Shown piece after piece: positions 25,708 to 34,530 of a stretch of 48,614 bases of DNA. The DNA is from Pseudomonadota bacterium (GTDB taxonomy: Bacteria > Pseudomonadota > Alphaproteobacteria > Micavibrionales > UBA1664). Position 1 is the first letter of the stretch; the number at the start of each line of letters is the position of its first letter. The translations under genes and the position numbers were made by a program. The stretch is taken from NCBI GenBank assembly GCA_009926935.1, contig RFNZ01000016.1, positions 1 to 48,614 of the forward strand, in the 5' to 3' direction. Below the pieces are notes generated by a model that was given only the letters and a program-made list of their open reading frames with translations, was not told the origin of the DNA and searched no databases.

Positions 25708-26160
25708 ATGAAAACCTTTGTACAAAGGCTTTTCAAGGATCAATCGGGCATTGCGGCAACCGAGTTTGCGCTCATATCGCCTTTTCTTATTCTGCTGACG
25801 GTCGGAATGATCGATTTCGGCATGTACATTAACGAGAATATGAAAGTCGAAAACCTGGCCCGTAACGCAACGGAATACGTAGTAAAAGGCGGTGACGAAG
25901 CCAATATCACGGCCGATGTCATTACGAGTTCCGGTCTGCTAACTGAAGACGAACTTGAAGACACCACAACAACATCCGAAATGACATGCGAGTGCAGCGA
26001 CGGCTCAACAGTTGCGTGCAATACGGAATGCTCGGATGGCGGATACCGTCGCCGCTACTTTAGTTACTCGATTGAAAGAGCGTATTCGCCGATTTTCCCT
26101 TACCCCGGCATCCCTGAAACATTTCCACTGAGGGGGCATGCCCGCATGCAGGTGGAATGA
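25708..26160 (+). CDS. TadE-like minor pilin
   Basis: The 150-residue product has the TadE pattern GIAATEFALISPFLILL at 14-30, with the conserved Glu19 in a hydrophobic N-terminal helix, followed by ENLARNATEY. Such pseudopilins are processed by the prepilin peptidase and act in Flp/Tad pilus assembly at the inner membrane. Four Cys within 83-96 region (ECSDGSTVACNTEC) probably form disulfides in the periplasm. TAGGAG precedes ATG 25708. It overlaps the next gene by 4 bp (ATGA). Confidence 0.87.
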   Translation: MKTFVQRLFKDQSGIAATEFALISPFLILLTVGMIDFGMYINENMKVENLARNATEYVVKGGDEANITADVITSSGLLTEDELEDTTTTSEMTCECSDGSTVACNTECSDGGYRRRYFSYSIERAYSPIFPYPGIPETFPLRGHARMQVE

Positions 26161-26582
26161 TGCGCCGCCGCCTCCAGGGCTACCTAAATCGCTTTGCCCG
26201 TAATGAGGAGGGCGCGACTGCCGTCGAATTCGCGATGGTAAGCGTCGCGTTTTTAACGTTCATCATTGGCATATACGCAGCAGGCATTTATTTCCTGACC
26301 TGGAACAGGCTTCAGCAAGGTGTTGAAAACGCGGCCCGCTACGCCGCCGTTCACGCAGATGCCACGACTACCGAGCTTGAGGACATCATCATCAACGACA
26401 TAGAAAGCATAGGCGGCGTTGAGGACAATCTTGAAATCGCCGTGGCCGATTCAGCGGTAAACGGGATCAGCTTCAGGGAAGTTACTGCCACATACGTTCT
26501 TAACTGGAACCTCCCGTTTATGCCGACATCGATCAATGAGATGTCGATGCAGGTCACATCGCGCACCCCTGTAACCAACTAA
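26157..26582 (+). CDS. TadE-like minor pilin
   Basis: The 141-residue product shows EEGATAVEFAMVSVAFLTF at 17-35, again with the conserved Glu in the hydrophobic helix, then NRLQQGVENAARYAAVHA. It is a second TadE family pseudopilin, paralogous in layout to the gene before it. The start overlaps the upstream stop (ATGA), so translation is coupled. The other Tad machinery genes (ATPase, platform proteins, secretin, prepilin peptidase) are not in the window. Confidence 0.87.
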   Translation: MMRRRLQGYLNRFARNEEGATAVEFAMVSVAFLTFIIGIYAAGIYFLTWNRLQQGVENAARYAAVHADATTTELEDIIINDIESIGGVEDNLEIAVADSAVNGISFREVTATYVLNWNLPFMPTSINEMSMQVTSRTPVTN

Positions 26583-26609
26583 AAAAATTTTTCTGTAAAC
26601 GTTGAAGCC

Positions 26610-26683
26610 CGTATGCCGATTACGCATTCGTTCGTATGCCGTGTGCAATTTTTTTGAATATGCATGCTTGAAATCGATATACA
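26610..26683 (+). promoter_or_regulatory. Candidate promoter and direct repeats before the ribbon-helix-helix gene
   Basis: CGTATGCCG occurs twice, at 26610-26618 and 26633-26641, 23 bp apart start to start, or about two helical turns, as for paired operator sites. Downstream, TTGAAT (26654-26659) and TATACA (26678-26683) with an 18-bp spacer could be -35 and -10 boxes. The next gene starts at 26747. Only the spacing and symmetry support this. Confidence 0.3.
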
Positions 26684-26746
26684 AATATACTATCAATGGT
26701 TGTATAACTTATTCAGTTTTCCATCCGTCAAAGAAAGTGACCATCC

Positions 26747-27082
26747 ATGGCAAATACCTCCGCTCTCTTGAGTCGCAACATAACTGTTTTGGGAAAACGC
26801 ACGTCAATACGGCTGGAATCCCAGATGTGGACGGCCATGAAAGAGATAGCGGACCGCGAGCACTGCACCATACATGAGCTATGCTCGCTGATAGCGATGC
26901 GCCGCAAGCCCGGCCTTTCGCTGACGGCCTCCATTAGGATTTTTCTAATGCTCTACTTCAAGGCTGCATGCACCGAGGAAGGACATACAAAGGCAGGTCA
27001 TGGCGGGCTTGATCGTATGATAGGGCGCTTGATGCCAGCCCAACAGCCGCAAGCGTACATGGAAGCCAATCAGGCAGCTTGA
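26747..27082 (+). CDS. Ribbon-helix-helix domain protein
   Basis: The 111-residue product has a ribbon-helix-helix pattern near its start: a strand RNITVLGKRTSIRLES (10-25) followed by two helices, WTAMKEIADREHC and TIHELCSLIAMRRK. This resembles the short alphaproteobacterial ribbon-helix-helix family (PF13467-like), presumed DNA-binding regulators. The C-terminal third has no recognisable fold. The upstream region contains paired direct repeats that might be its own operator. It converges on the patatin gene and the two overlap by 13 bp at their 3' ends. Confidence 0.75.
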   Translation: MANTSALLSRNITVLGKRTSIRLESQMWTAMKEIADREHCTIHELCSLIAMRRKPGLSLTASIRIFLMLYFKAACTEEGHTKAGHGGLDRMIGRLMPAQQPQAYMEANQAA

Positions 27083-28476
27083 TACGTGTAATGATCTTCA
27101 CCGTACGCAGAATGAGGACGGTGAGAGACAATCGTCATATCCCTAGCAATAGCCTCGAGCCGCGCTTTTGATACCGTAGAGCGCACACCAAAATAGGGCA
27201 GGTGCTCGGCAAGTGCTTTAAGGCCGTCATCCTCGCCAAAACGCTTCAGGCGATAGATATTCCAAGCACTCGTATTTTGCTTGGCCGTCCAGTCATCGCT
27301 GGGGTCATGGTTGTAGGTGGTGAGATGGATAGTCGGAATACCTGGCTTCCACTGCTCGGCGCGCAAAAGGGCATGGCGGTACATCTGGTGCAGCACAAGT
27401 TTCATCGGGCCGAGTTCGTCAGGCGTAAGGCTAAGCTGGTGCTGCGGCACAACCGTAAGATCACGCGGCCTGTTGGTACCGATGATAACGATCGCATCGC
27501 AGTCGGCGACGTGTTCGTCAGCGGGTACAGTCAGGCAGCCATTTTGTGTGTAACCACCGTCAATATGGTTCTCGCCGCGAATGACTGAGGGTTGGAAGAA
27601 CCCCTTAAGCGCAGCCGAACCCAAAAGACTTTTTTCCGTGAGATCCCGGCCCGTATGAATAACGTTAACGAGGCCAGTCTTCGTTACCTTTGCCGTATTG
27701 ATATAGGCCTTTACAAACTTGCCGCTGGCAGCATGCGTAAAAATGCGATCCTTAGGGTCATCGGGATGTGCTTCCGATACAAGCGAGCGGGCGACAAGGC
27801 GGCGCAACGCATCAGTCGCAAAGGCAGCTGTTGCCCATTGCGGGCCCTCAAGCGGGGAGCCGTTGGCCAGATTCCCGAACATATGGGCAAGGCTGTTCTG
27901 CTGCTGAGCCAAAACTTCAAGTATAGGCAGATTAGGGCTTCTTTTGACTCTACGATGGTCTGACCTGCCCATATGAAGAGGCATTTCCATGGCATTGATG
28001 GCGCCCTGAGCCATCGGGTTCCAAGCATGCGCAAGGCGCATGATATCAAAACCGGCTGATATAAGGGCTTTCGTGGCCTTGACCTGAGGCGTGGCTGCAA
28101 CGCTTGAAACCAGAAGGCTTCTCCAGCCAAGCGGGTCTGTGGGGTTCGACATGGCCTCGAGCGCGTTCATGATCGGCTCGCTCTCATTAACGAGATCCTG
28201 AAGGAAGTTTTCGAGCCGATCGGCTGCGATCTCGCAACCCTCCTCGTAGGTGTCGGCGCTGTTAATGGCATTGGCAATAAGGCATGCAACCATGGCGCCG
28301 GCCGAGGTGCCACGGACCTGTACAATCCTGACCTTACGGCTTCGCAAAAACGGAATGGCATAACCAATCGAGTAGGCAATGTTGGCCCCGCCGCCCTGAA
28401 AATCAAGAATGATGTCTTTTACTTCCTGACCGTCATCACGGAAGGAACGCGAAAGCATGTGGCTTTGAAAGGTCAT
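27070..28476 (-). CDS. Patatin-like phospholipase
   Basis: Patatin-like enzymes are Ser-Asp dyad lipid acyl hydrolases. With the start at ATG 28476 the product has 468 residues. It has the oxyanion-hole segment QGGGAN at 27-32, the nucleophile elbow GTSAG with Ser58, and the dyad Asp306 in HIDGGYTQNG. The frame extends to 28623, but the extra 49 residues look non-coding, and the 28476 start has a CAGGGAAG 13 bp upstream and a CAGG closer to it. No signal peptide or membrane segment is evident, so it may act inside the cell or be secreted by another route. The gene is divergent from the 1382-residue protein gene, with a 173-bp gap. The substrate is unknown. Confidence 0.87.
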   Translation of the reverse strand: MTFQSHMLSRSFRDDGQEVKDIILDFQGGGANIAYSIGYAIPFLRSRKVRIVQVRGTSAGAMVACLIANAINSADTYEEGCEIAADRLENFLQDLVNESEPIMNALEAMSNPTDPLGWRSLLVSSVAATPQVKATKALISAGFDIMRLAHAWNPMAQGAINAMEMPLHMGRSDHRRVKRSPNLPILEVLAQQQNSLAHMFGNLANGSPLEGPQWATAAFATDALRRLVARSLVSEAHPDDPKDRIFTHAASGKFVKAYINTAKVTKTGLVNVIHTGRDLTEKSLLGSAALKGFFQPSVIRGENHIDGGYTQNGCLTVPADEHVADCDAIVIIGTNRPRDLTVVPQHQLSLTPDELGPMKLVLHQMYRHALLRAEQWKPGIPTIHLTTYNHDPSDDWTAKQNTSAWNIYRLKRFGEDDGLKALAEHLPYFGVRSTVSKARLEAIARDMTIVSHRPHSAYGEDHYTYQAA

Positions 28477-28649
28477 GTGGGCCTGAAAACTTCCCTGATT
28501 CTTCTTTTGGGAAATCCTGCGCCATGGGCGACATAAAAAACAACAAAGTGGCATGCTGCAAGGCGGAAAGAAGTATTTCGTAAAATATGTTTGCGGCCCC
28601 GGCAAGAACCCGCTAGAAATCAAATAACACTAAAAAAAGCGACAGGGAC

Positions 28650-31600
28650 ATGAGCGAGACCGACGAAGCCGGGGTTATCACGGAAACAGTTGAAGACAGA
28701 CTGCGCGAGACAGCCAATTGGTCGCGGGGATTCGATATTGATGGCGCGGCAGCCTGGAATGCCCTCCACCAGTATCAGACAATCCTGATCGAGGCGACCT
28801 GGCCTATTGATGCTGATGAAAGCTACAAGATTGGCGGCTTTGAATCCTACGCAGATTTCCAAAGAATAATGTCAAACCACGCCATGGATGAGGCGCGCCG
28901 CCTGTACGACACCGCGCTCGACAAGCTAGGGCGTGATGTAGATGACGTTTCTTTTGTGCCGACCATGGACACCATGGATCAGCTTCCGTATCTCGACATG
29001 AAGGCCGCGCTCGATTGGATAAAAAAATCAGGCAGGCCGCTTCTTGCCGATGCAACATACGAAGTGATTGGCTCCACACGCACGGACTTTTTTGATGAAA
29101 TGCGCCTCGCGCACATATCGGCTGCTCGCCTTAAAATTGGCAATGCTGCCGTATGGGAGGGTGACCCTGAGAGTGGCATAGCCATTGTAGAATCGGCGCT
29201 GCGGCATAATTTCTCAGCACTGGGGTTGAACGCTAATTCTCCAGATATCGCAAAATACATTGACCTTGATGCGGTAACCATCCGCGCCGTTCATGGAAAT
29301 CACGTCACGCGTAAGTTTAAAGCGCAAATGGCCCTGATCGCTGGCTGGCGCCAGTTCAAAAAAACCGACGCGCCCGAGTATCACGACGCCATGATCGAAG
29401 CCGCCATCACGCTTGGTCGCAGTGAAGCACTGAACGAAGATCCTGAGATATACAAGGACATAGGTTTTACGAGAGATGCCTTCGAGGCTGAAGTCCACCG
29501 CTGCGCAGAGTGCAAATTGGCACGCATCGTCTCCGGACTTACGACAGGCGAGGTTACGGGCGAGTTTTTGCAAGACCAGCTGGAAGCCGCCAAAAACCTG
29601 CGCAAGCTTTTCAGTTTTGTAAAAGCGCCTGATGATACGCCGCTGGACTACATCGGTGAGGATTACTGGTGTGCGAATATCCTGCAGCAGTTTGGATTTA
29701 GGTCATACTCGCATTTTGCTGAGCAGCTATCCATTTTAGGTGCGCGCGCCATCATCAATAACACGCTTTACGACAGTAAAATGGGTCCTCTCGATAGGCA
29801 TGATGACCTGGCCGAAGCCGTGGCGATGCTCAAAGATGCGCGCTATCCGGTAAACGATACGGCCGCACTCGACGCAATTGAGGTCGATCGTAAAACGCTT
29901 ACTGAGACTTTTGTAACAGCGACATACCCCGCCGCCCAACGGGACTGGAATATCCTTGGCTCAGATACGTTCGATACAACACAAAAAATGCAACTTATCC
30001 AAAATCTACGGGATAGCCAGAACCGCCTCAGGGAAGCAGGCACCGAAGATAAACTGCCCTTTACAGCAGAAGCGCTGAACGATGCCGAGGATCAAATCAA
30101 TCTTCGTTACGCCGAAGAAGTAATTGCAGATTTCCTGGTCGCGCTCGACACTCCGAACGGTTACGAAACACTGCGCAAGGCCTATCAGGTTTTTGATGAT
30201 CTGGAAGTCGACCTTCTGAAGCCGGATGTACACCGCCCCATGGGCATGAATGCAGCCTTTGCCGAGTACATTGATGACCGTTTCGGCATGATGGAAATGG
30301 CGGATATATGGGTAGATGCAACGGATGAAGAGTTGCCATTAGTGGAGCGCTTTGAAGCCGTGACATCTTTTACAAAAAAGATGGAAACACTGGACGCGGA
30401 GCAGGTTGACAGGCTGACGCGCCATCTGGGTTTGGAAACGCCGCCAGCATCGGGTGTTCTGGCTCAGGATATAGCTCTGAATCTGTATCATGAAATGTTG
30501 GAGCTATTCGATGAGTATGGTGATGACCCCGTCAAAGGGTATGAGTACCTGCGCATTGCCTCAGAATGCCTGACGACAATCGACCCAAACGCCCTGACTG
30601 ACGAAAAAGCCTTCCGTGCCATTACCGGAAAAATTGGCTGCAGGGTTTTCGTAAGACAGTTAGAAAGCCTCAAAGCTCGTGCCGAAGCAATCAACAGACC
30701 ACTGTCCCTGACATTTAACTCGCAAGGCGCCGAATCACAAGACATCGTAAGCGCCCTCAAGCCAGAAAATAAAGGGCGAAAAGCCTATGACCTGATTGAG
30801 GAGGCGGCGCGCAATCTAAGGCAGCACGGCAAAAGTATTCTTGATGAATCTATATTGGGCCCGCTCGGCATGACTCCTGAGACCATGGTTGCGTTTCTGG
30901 ATGAACAGGCCCTGATTGTTGCCCGCGAGCATGCGGATACAGCAAGGGCATCAAAAGGGTTTCCGGTCACGCTGCAAACGATTCAGGATCATCCATACCA
31001 GCATTTCAGGCACGCGCTGAGCTGCCTTTCAAGACATTCAAAAGGTACCGTGCTTTCGGACGATCTTTGGGATCAATTGGGTTTCGCAGGCCGCGAAGAC
31101 TTCATGGACCAGTGCCGCGAGGCTTTGCTGGATGTAACAACCCAGATGGAGCAATTGGCATCCTCTCCTCAGAGTATGCAAATGGGGCCGTTTGGCTTTC
31201 TGCGCCTCCTGAGCCAGATACGCGCCTGCAACAGGGCTCTTGGCATTGAGTCAAAAGACGATATCCCTGATTTGGCTGATCTCATACACACCACGGGCCA
31301 TGGTGGCGCAATTGAAACAACGCAGCGCGCTATCCATCGCATGGCGCACGCAGCCTGCCAGCAGGTACTGCGTGAGGAACCCCCTGTATACGTAGCAAGA
31401 GCGGCTGACGGCAGCGAAATTGTTCTGAAGCACAAAAGCAATGGAGCAGGACCGAAGTTCAAAAGAATGAAATTCATATACGATTTCGCGCAGGAAATGC
31501 GGACCATGACATGGGAGGCAGGCGGTAAAATAGGCAATACGAATGCCGCTTACGACGAGCTTATCCAGCAGCGTGTTGAAGGGGTCGTAAACGCTTTTGA

Positions 31601-32798
31601 AAAGCGCAAAGGTGACCCTGGCCGCGGCGTGAGGCTGGCGCTTGCGCTTAAAGACATGGCGGACCGTTACCAGCTGCGCGAGGACGTGTGGTTCCAGTAC
31701 TTGTTCATGGGTATGAATTACCGCGATTTTGACGCATTTTGCGACTATGCAGCGCTTCAGCGTATGCGGCAGATCGTTGATCGCACTAAAAATACCATGA
31801 TGGGTATGAAAGGCGATGAGCAGATAAACCCGACAACGCATCTTTTCATGCTGCGCGACATGATGCGCATTGAAAACATGGCAAGCAGCGACGGACTTTT
31901 ATCGGAACGCCGCCGCGATGACATTCTGGACGAGCTGGGCGTCGACCCAGAATGGCATCGCCTGCAAATGGCAATATCAGCCCAGTTCGCAATACCCTTG
32001 ATGCTGCGGGAAGCAGCAGACCCGACCTTGGAAGATGCAGAGCGCTGGACCATAATCGAGGAGGCGATCGGCGTACTAAAACTGATCGGCCGTGCCAGAA
32101 CAAAGCATATCGAGATCGATAAAAAATCCCTCGCCATGCAGCGGACCCGCGCAGTTGAGCGCATGGCAGCTCTTAATCTGGTTGAAGACATGCTGCGCAT
32201 TGAAACGGATACGGTCAGCCAGCATGTACACAATGCTGCCAATGTTTTGGGCCTCCTGCAAAGATACTTTCATGACGAAGGCGTGGCGCAAGGGCTCGGC
32301 CTCAAGCCGGATGAAATCGCACGCCTTGTAAAGCAAGAGCAGCTTTTGCCGGCGTACACGCTGGCAAGGAACCTCTATGAAGTACCTGCGGCAGACCTGA
32401 CCGCTCAATATGTGGTCATTACACAGCTATATGAGTGCTTCGGGTATGCACAGCTCGACCCCCATAATGCCGATCACCTTAAAAGCATAGCCATCAAAAA
32501 ACCTCTGGAGTTCATGGCAAAGCTCGATGCCATGACCCTGCAGGTGCTAAAAGGCTCATGCGAGGATTTGCCAAAGCTTGAAGGTAGGCCATCAAAACAG
32601 GTGGAAACGCTCAACCTGATCCTGCGTTTCATTGAAACAACCGATATTGAAAGCCGCGCCAGCAAAGAAGACCTAGGCAAGCTGGGCATCATGACACACG
32701 ACGAAGTCGTAAAAGCCATTACGCAAACAGTTCCAAAAACCCGCGTGGCGGCAAGGGCAAGCGGCGCAGCCGCAGCTGCGCACCCGGCCATGATGTAG
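28650..32798 (+). CDS. 1382-residue acidic helical repeat protein of unknown function
   Basis: I do not recognise a named family. The protein is acidic, rich in Ala, Asp, Glu and Leu, almost Gly/Pro-poor, and looks all-helical with no signal peptide and no membrane segment, so it is probably cytoplasmic. A degenerate unit recurs about a dozen times: a helix with Leu/Ala spacing, a turn, then an acidic-hydrophobic run ending in L-G, followed 4-6 residues later by Phe and another helix. Clear copies are near residues 61 (KIGGFESYADF), 266, 343 (LQQFGFRSYSHF), 524, 655, 731 (DESILGPLGMTPETM), 803 (SDDLWDQLGFAGREDF), 1011, 1089 (DDILDELGVD) and 1337. GACAGGGA precedes ATG 28650. It converges on glyS with a 2-bp gap. 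Confidence 0.85.
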   Translation: MSETDEAGVITETVEDRLRETANWSRGFDIDGAAAWNALHQYQTILIEATWPIDADESYKIGGFESYADFQRIMSNHAMDEARRLYDTALDKLGRDVDDVSFVPTMDTMDQLPYLDMKAALDWIKKSGRPLLADATYEVIGSTRTDFFDEMRLAHISAARLKIGNAAVWEGDPESGIAIVESALRHNFSALGLNANSPDIAKYIDLDAVTIRAVHGNHVTRKFKAQMALIAGWRQFKKTDAPEYHDAMIEAAITLGRSEALNEDPEIYKDIGFTRDAFEAEVHRCAECKLARIVSGLTTGEVTGEFLQDQLEAAKNLRKLFSFVKAPDDTPLDYIGEDYWCANILQQFGFRSYSHFAEQLSILGARAIINNTLYDSKMGPLDRHDDLAEAVAMLKDARYPVNDTAALDAIEVDRKTLTETFVTATYPAAQRDWNILGSDTFDTTQKMQLIQNLRDSQNRLREAGTEDKLPFTAEALNDAEDQINLRYAEEVIADFLVALDTPNGYETLRKAYQVFDDLEVDLLKPDVHRPMGMNAAFAEYIDDRFGMMEMADIWVDATDEELPLVERFEAVTSFTKKMETLDAEQVDRLTRHLGLETPPASGVLAQDIALNLYHEMLELFDEYGDDPVKGYEYLRIASECLTTIDPNALTDEKAFRAITGKIGCRVFVRQLESLKARAEAINRPLSLTFNSQGAESQDIVSALKPENKGRKAYDLIEEAARNLRQHGKSILDESILGPLGMTPETMVAFLDEQALIVAREHADTARASKGFPVTLQTIQDHPYQHFRHALSCLSRHSKGTVLSDDLWDQLGFAGREDFMDQCREALLDVTTQMEQLASSPQSMQMGPFGFLRLLSQIRACNRALGIESKDDIPDLADLIHTTGHGGAIETTQRAIHRMAHAACQQVLREEPPVYVARAADGSEIVLKHKSNGAGPKFKRMKFIYDFAQEMRTMTWEAGGKIGNTNAAYDELIQQRVEGVVNAFEKRKGDPGRGVRLALALKDMADRYQLREDVWFQYLFMGMNYRDFDAFCDYAALQRMRQIVDRTKNTMMGMKGDEQINPTTHLFMLRDMMRIENMASSDGLLSERRRDDILDELGVDPEWHRLQMAISAQFAIPLMLREAADPTLEDAERWTIIEEAIGVLKLIGRARTKHIEIDKKSLAMQRTRAVERMAALNLVEDMLRIETDTVSQHVHNAANVLGLLQRYFHDEGVAQGLGLKPDEIARLVKQEQLLPAYTLARNLYEVPAADLTAQYVVITQLYECFGYAQLDPHNADHLKSIAIKKPLEFMAKLDAMTLQVLKGSCEDLPKLEGRPSKQVETLNLILRFIETTDIESRASKEDLGKLGIMTHDEVVKAITQTVPKTRVAARASGAAAAAHPAMM

Positions 32799-32800
32799 GA

Positions 32801-34384
32801 TTAAATAACGCGCTTGATTTTGGTGCGCAGATACTCGGCAACCTTATCCATCGGGATGCGTTCCTGCGCCATCGTATTGCGCTCACGCACCGTAACGGTA
32901 CCGTCAGCAACCGTCTGGTCATCGATGGTAAAGCAGAACGGCGTGCCTATTTCATCCTGCCGTGCATAACGCTTGCCGATGTTCTGCTTGATATCGAGGT
33001 CCACGGCAAACTCTTCGCGCAGCTCGAGATACAACTTGGTGGCCAGCACCGGGTGCTGGTCCTTGGCTGTTAGCGGCAAAATAGCCGCCTTTTTGGGCGC
33101 AATCGCGGGGTGGAAGTTGAGATAAACGCCGGATGGGCGGCTTGGGTCCACCGTATAGGCCTCGCACAACAGGGCCAGCACACCGCGGGTCAGGCCCGCC
33201 GCAGGTTCGATGACATGCGGGATGAATTTATTTTTCGGGTCCATCGGGTCGATGTATTCCATCTTCACCTTGGAATGTTCCTGATGTTGCGTGAGGTCAT
33301 AGTCCGTACGGTAGGCAATGCCCTCAAGCTCGCCAAAGCCGGGGTCCGTGAACGGGAATTTATATTCGATGTCAAACGTGCCCTTGGAATAGAACACGAG
33401 TTCATCCTGACCATGCTCGCGCATCAGGATGTTATCGCCTGAAAGGCCCAAAGCTTCCCAGAATTTCTGGCGTTGCACCTTCCAGAAATCAAACCACATC
33501 TGCGGCGTGATTTTTTTATCGTTGGGGTCGCAGAACCATTCCATCTCCATCTGTTCAAATTCGCGGGAACGGAAGATGAAGTTGCGTGGATTGACCTCGT
33601 TCCTGAAGGCCTTGCCCACCTGCGCAATACCAAAGGGTACGCGCACGCGGCTTGAATCGACCACGTTCTTGAAGTTGATGAAAATGCCCTGCGCCGTTTC
33701 ACCGCGCAAATAGGCGATGTTGTCGTCAGATGCCACGGCACCGATTTTCGTTTCAAACAAAAGGTTGAAGGCACGAGGCTCAGTTAAACTTCCAGGTTTT
33801 TTTGCATCTGGACCAAGTATTTTCGTATATTCGGTAAGGACAATTTTTTCGAGAGAAAGCGGATTTTCTAGGCTGTAATATTCCTTGCTAGTTTGTCCGT
33901 TGATTTTACCCCAGTATTTATCCATTCGCTTGTGAATATCTTCAGGAGCAGTTCCTGAAACAAAAGCCAAATGAGGTTCTTGATCTTCAAGCACTTCTGG
34001 TACTGGATAAACCATTATATGGTCTGCTCTATATCGCAGTTTTGTTTCCTTGCAATCGACCATAGGGTCAGAAAAACCACCCACATGGCCTGAGGCCACC
34101 CACACTTTTGGGTTCTGGATGATGGCGCTATCAAGGCCTACGATTTCAACAGGCTCACCGTCAGGGCCGATAGGCGGGGTCAGCACCATCGACTTCCACC
34201 ACAAATCACGCAGATTGTTCTTGAGTTCAACACCCAAGGGGCCGTAATCCCAGAAACCGTTAATACCGCCGTAAATGTCGGACGCACCAAAAATGAAGCC
34301 ACGGCGTTTGCACAACGCAACTATCTCTTTCATGCGGTCTTGAGGTGTTTGGGGGGCGGCAGGCGCCAGTTTTTCAGCGGTCAT
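32801..34384 (-). CDS. glyS: Glycyl-tRNA synthetase, dimeric single-chain type
   Basis: This class II enzyme charges tRNA-Gly. The 527-residue product is the alpha2 type found in eukaryotes, archaea and some bacteria, not the GlyQ/GlyS pair more usual in proteobacteria. It starts with VALCKRRGFIF-ASDIYGG and WDYGPLGVELKNNL, has motif 2 in VGKAFRNEVNPRNFIFRSRE and an anticodon-binding domain at the end. At 227-230 it reads RGET, where many homologues have R-P-E-T as I remember them. Codons for about residues 122-202 (33781-34020) are only about 38% GC by hand count, against 52-57% on each side. The ATG is at 34384. The symbol follows the common use for the single-chain enzyme. Confidence 0.95.
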   Translation of the reverse strand: MTAEKLAPAAPQTPQDRMKEIVALCKRRGFIFGASDIYGGINGFWDYGPLGVELKNNLRDLWWKSMVLTPPIGPDGEPVEIVGLDSAIIQNPKVWVASGHVGGFSDPMVDCKETKLRYRADHIMVYPVPEVLEDQEPHLAFVSGTAPEDIHKRMDKYWGKINGQTSKEYYSLENPLSLEKIVLTEYTKILGPDAKKPGSLTEPRAFNLLFETKIGAVASDDNIAYLRGETAQGIFINFKNVVDSSRVRVPFGIAQVGKAFRNEVNPRNFIFRSREFEQMEMEWFCDPNDKKITPQMWFDFWKVQRQKFWEALGLSGDNILMREHGQDELVFYSKGTFDIEYKFPFTDPGFGELEGIAYRTDYDLTQHQEHSKVKMEYIDPMDPKNKFIPHVIEPAAGLTRGVLALLCEAYTVDPSRPSGVYLNFHPAIAPKKAAILPLTAKDQHPVLATKLYLELREEFAVDLDIKQNIGKRYARQDEIGTPFCFTIDDQTVADGTVTVRERNTMAQERIPMDKVAEYLRTKIKRVI

Positions 34385-34420
34385 GGTGTATCTCTCTTTC
34401 GACTTACATCGTTAAACGAT

Positions 34421-34493
34421 TTGTCATCCCGAATGCAATGAGGGATCTTGCTGATTTCAAGAAGATTCCTCGGCTACCGCCTCGGAATGACAA
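34421..34493. repeat. Dispersed palindromic repeat element
   Basis: This 73-bp element begins TTGTCATCCCGAATGCAATG and ends GCCTCGGAATGACAA. The two halves are imperfect inverted repeats (TGTCATCCCGA against TCGGAATGACA, and AGGGATCTT against AAGATTCCT). This matches the widespread GTCATCCCGA...AGATTCCTCGG...TCGGAATGAC type of intergenic palindrome that I recall from alphaproteobacteria and other groups. It lies in the gap upstream of glyS and downstream of the small exported protein gene. Only one copy is in this window. Confidence 0.75.
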
Positions 34494-34530
34494 TGTATTT
34501 GAATATTGTTCAGGCAGAGAAATTGGGTTC

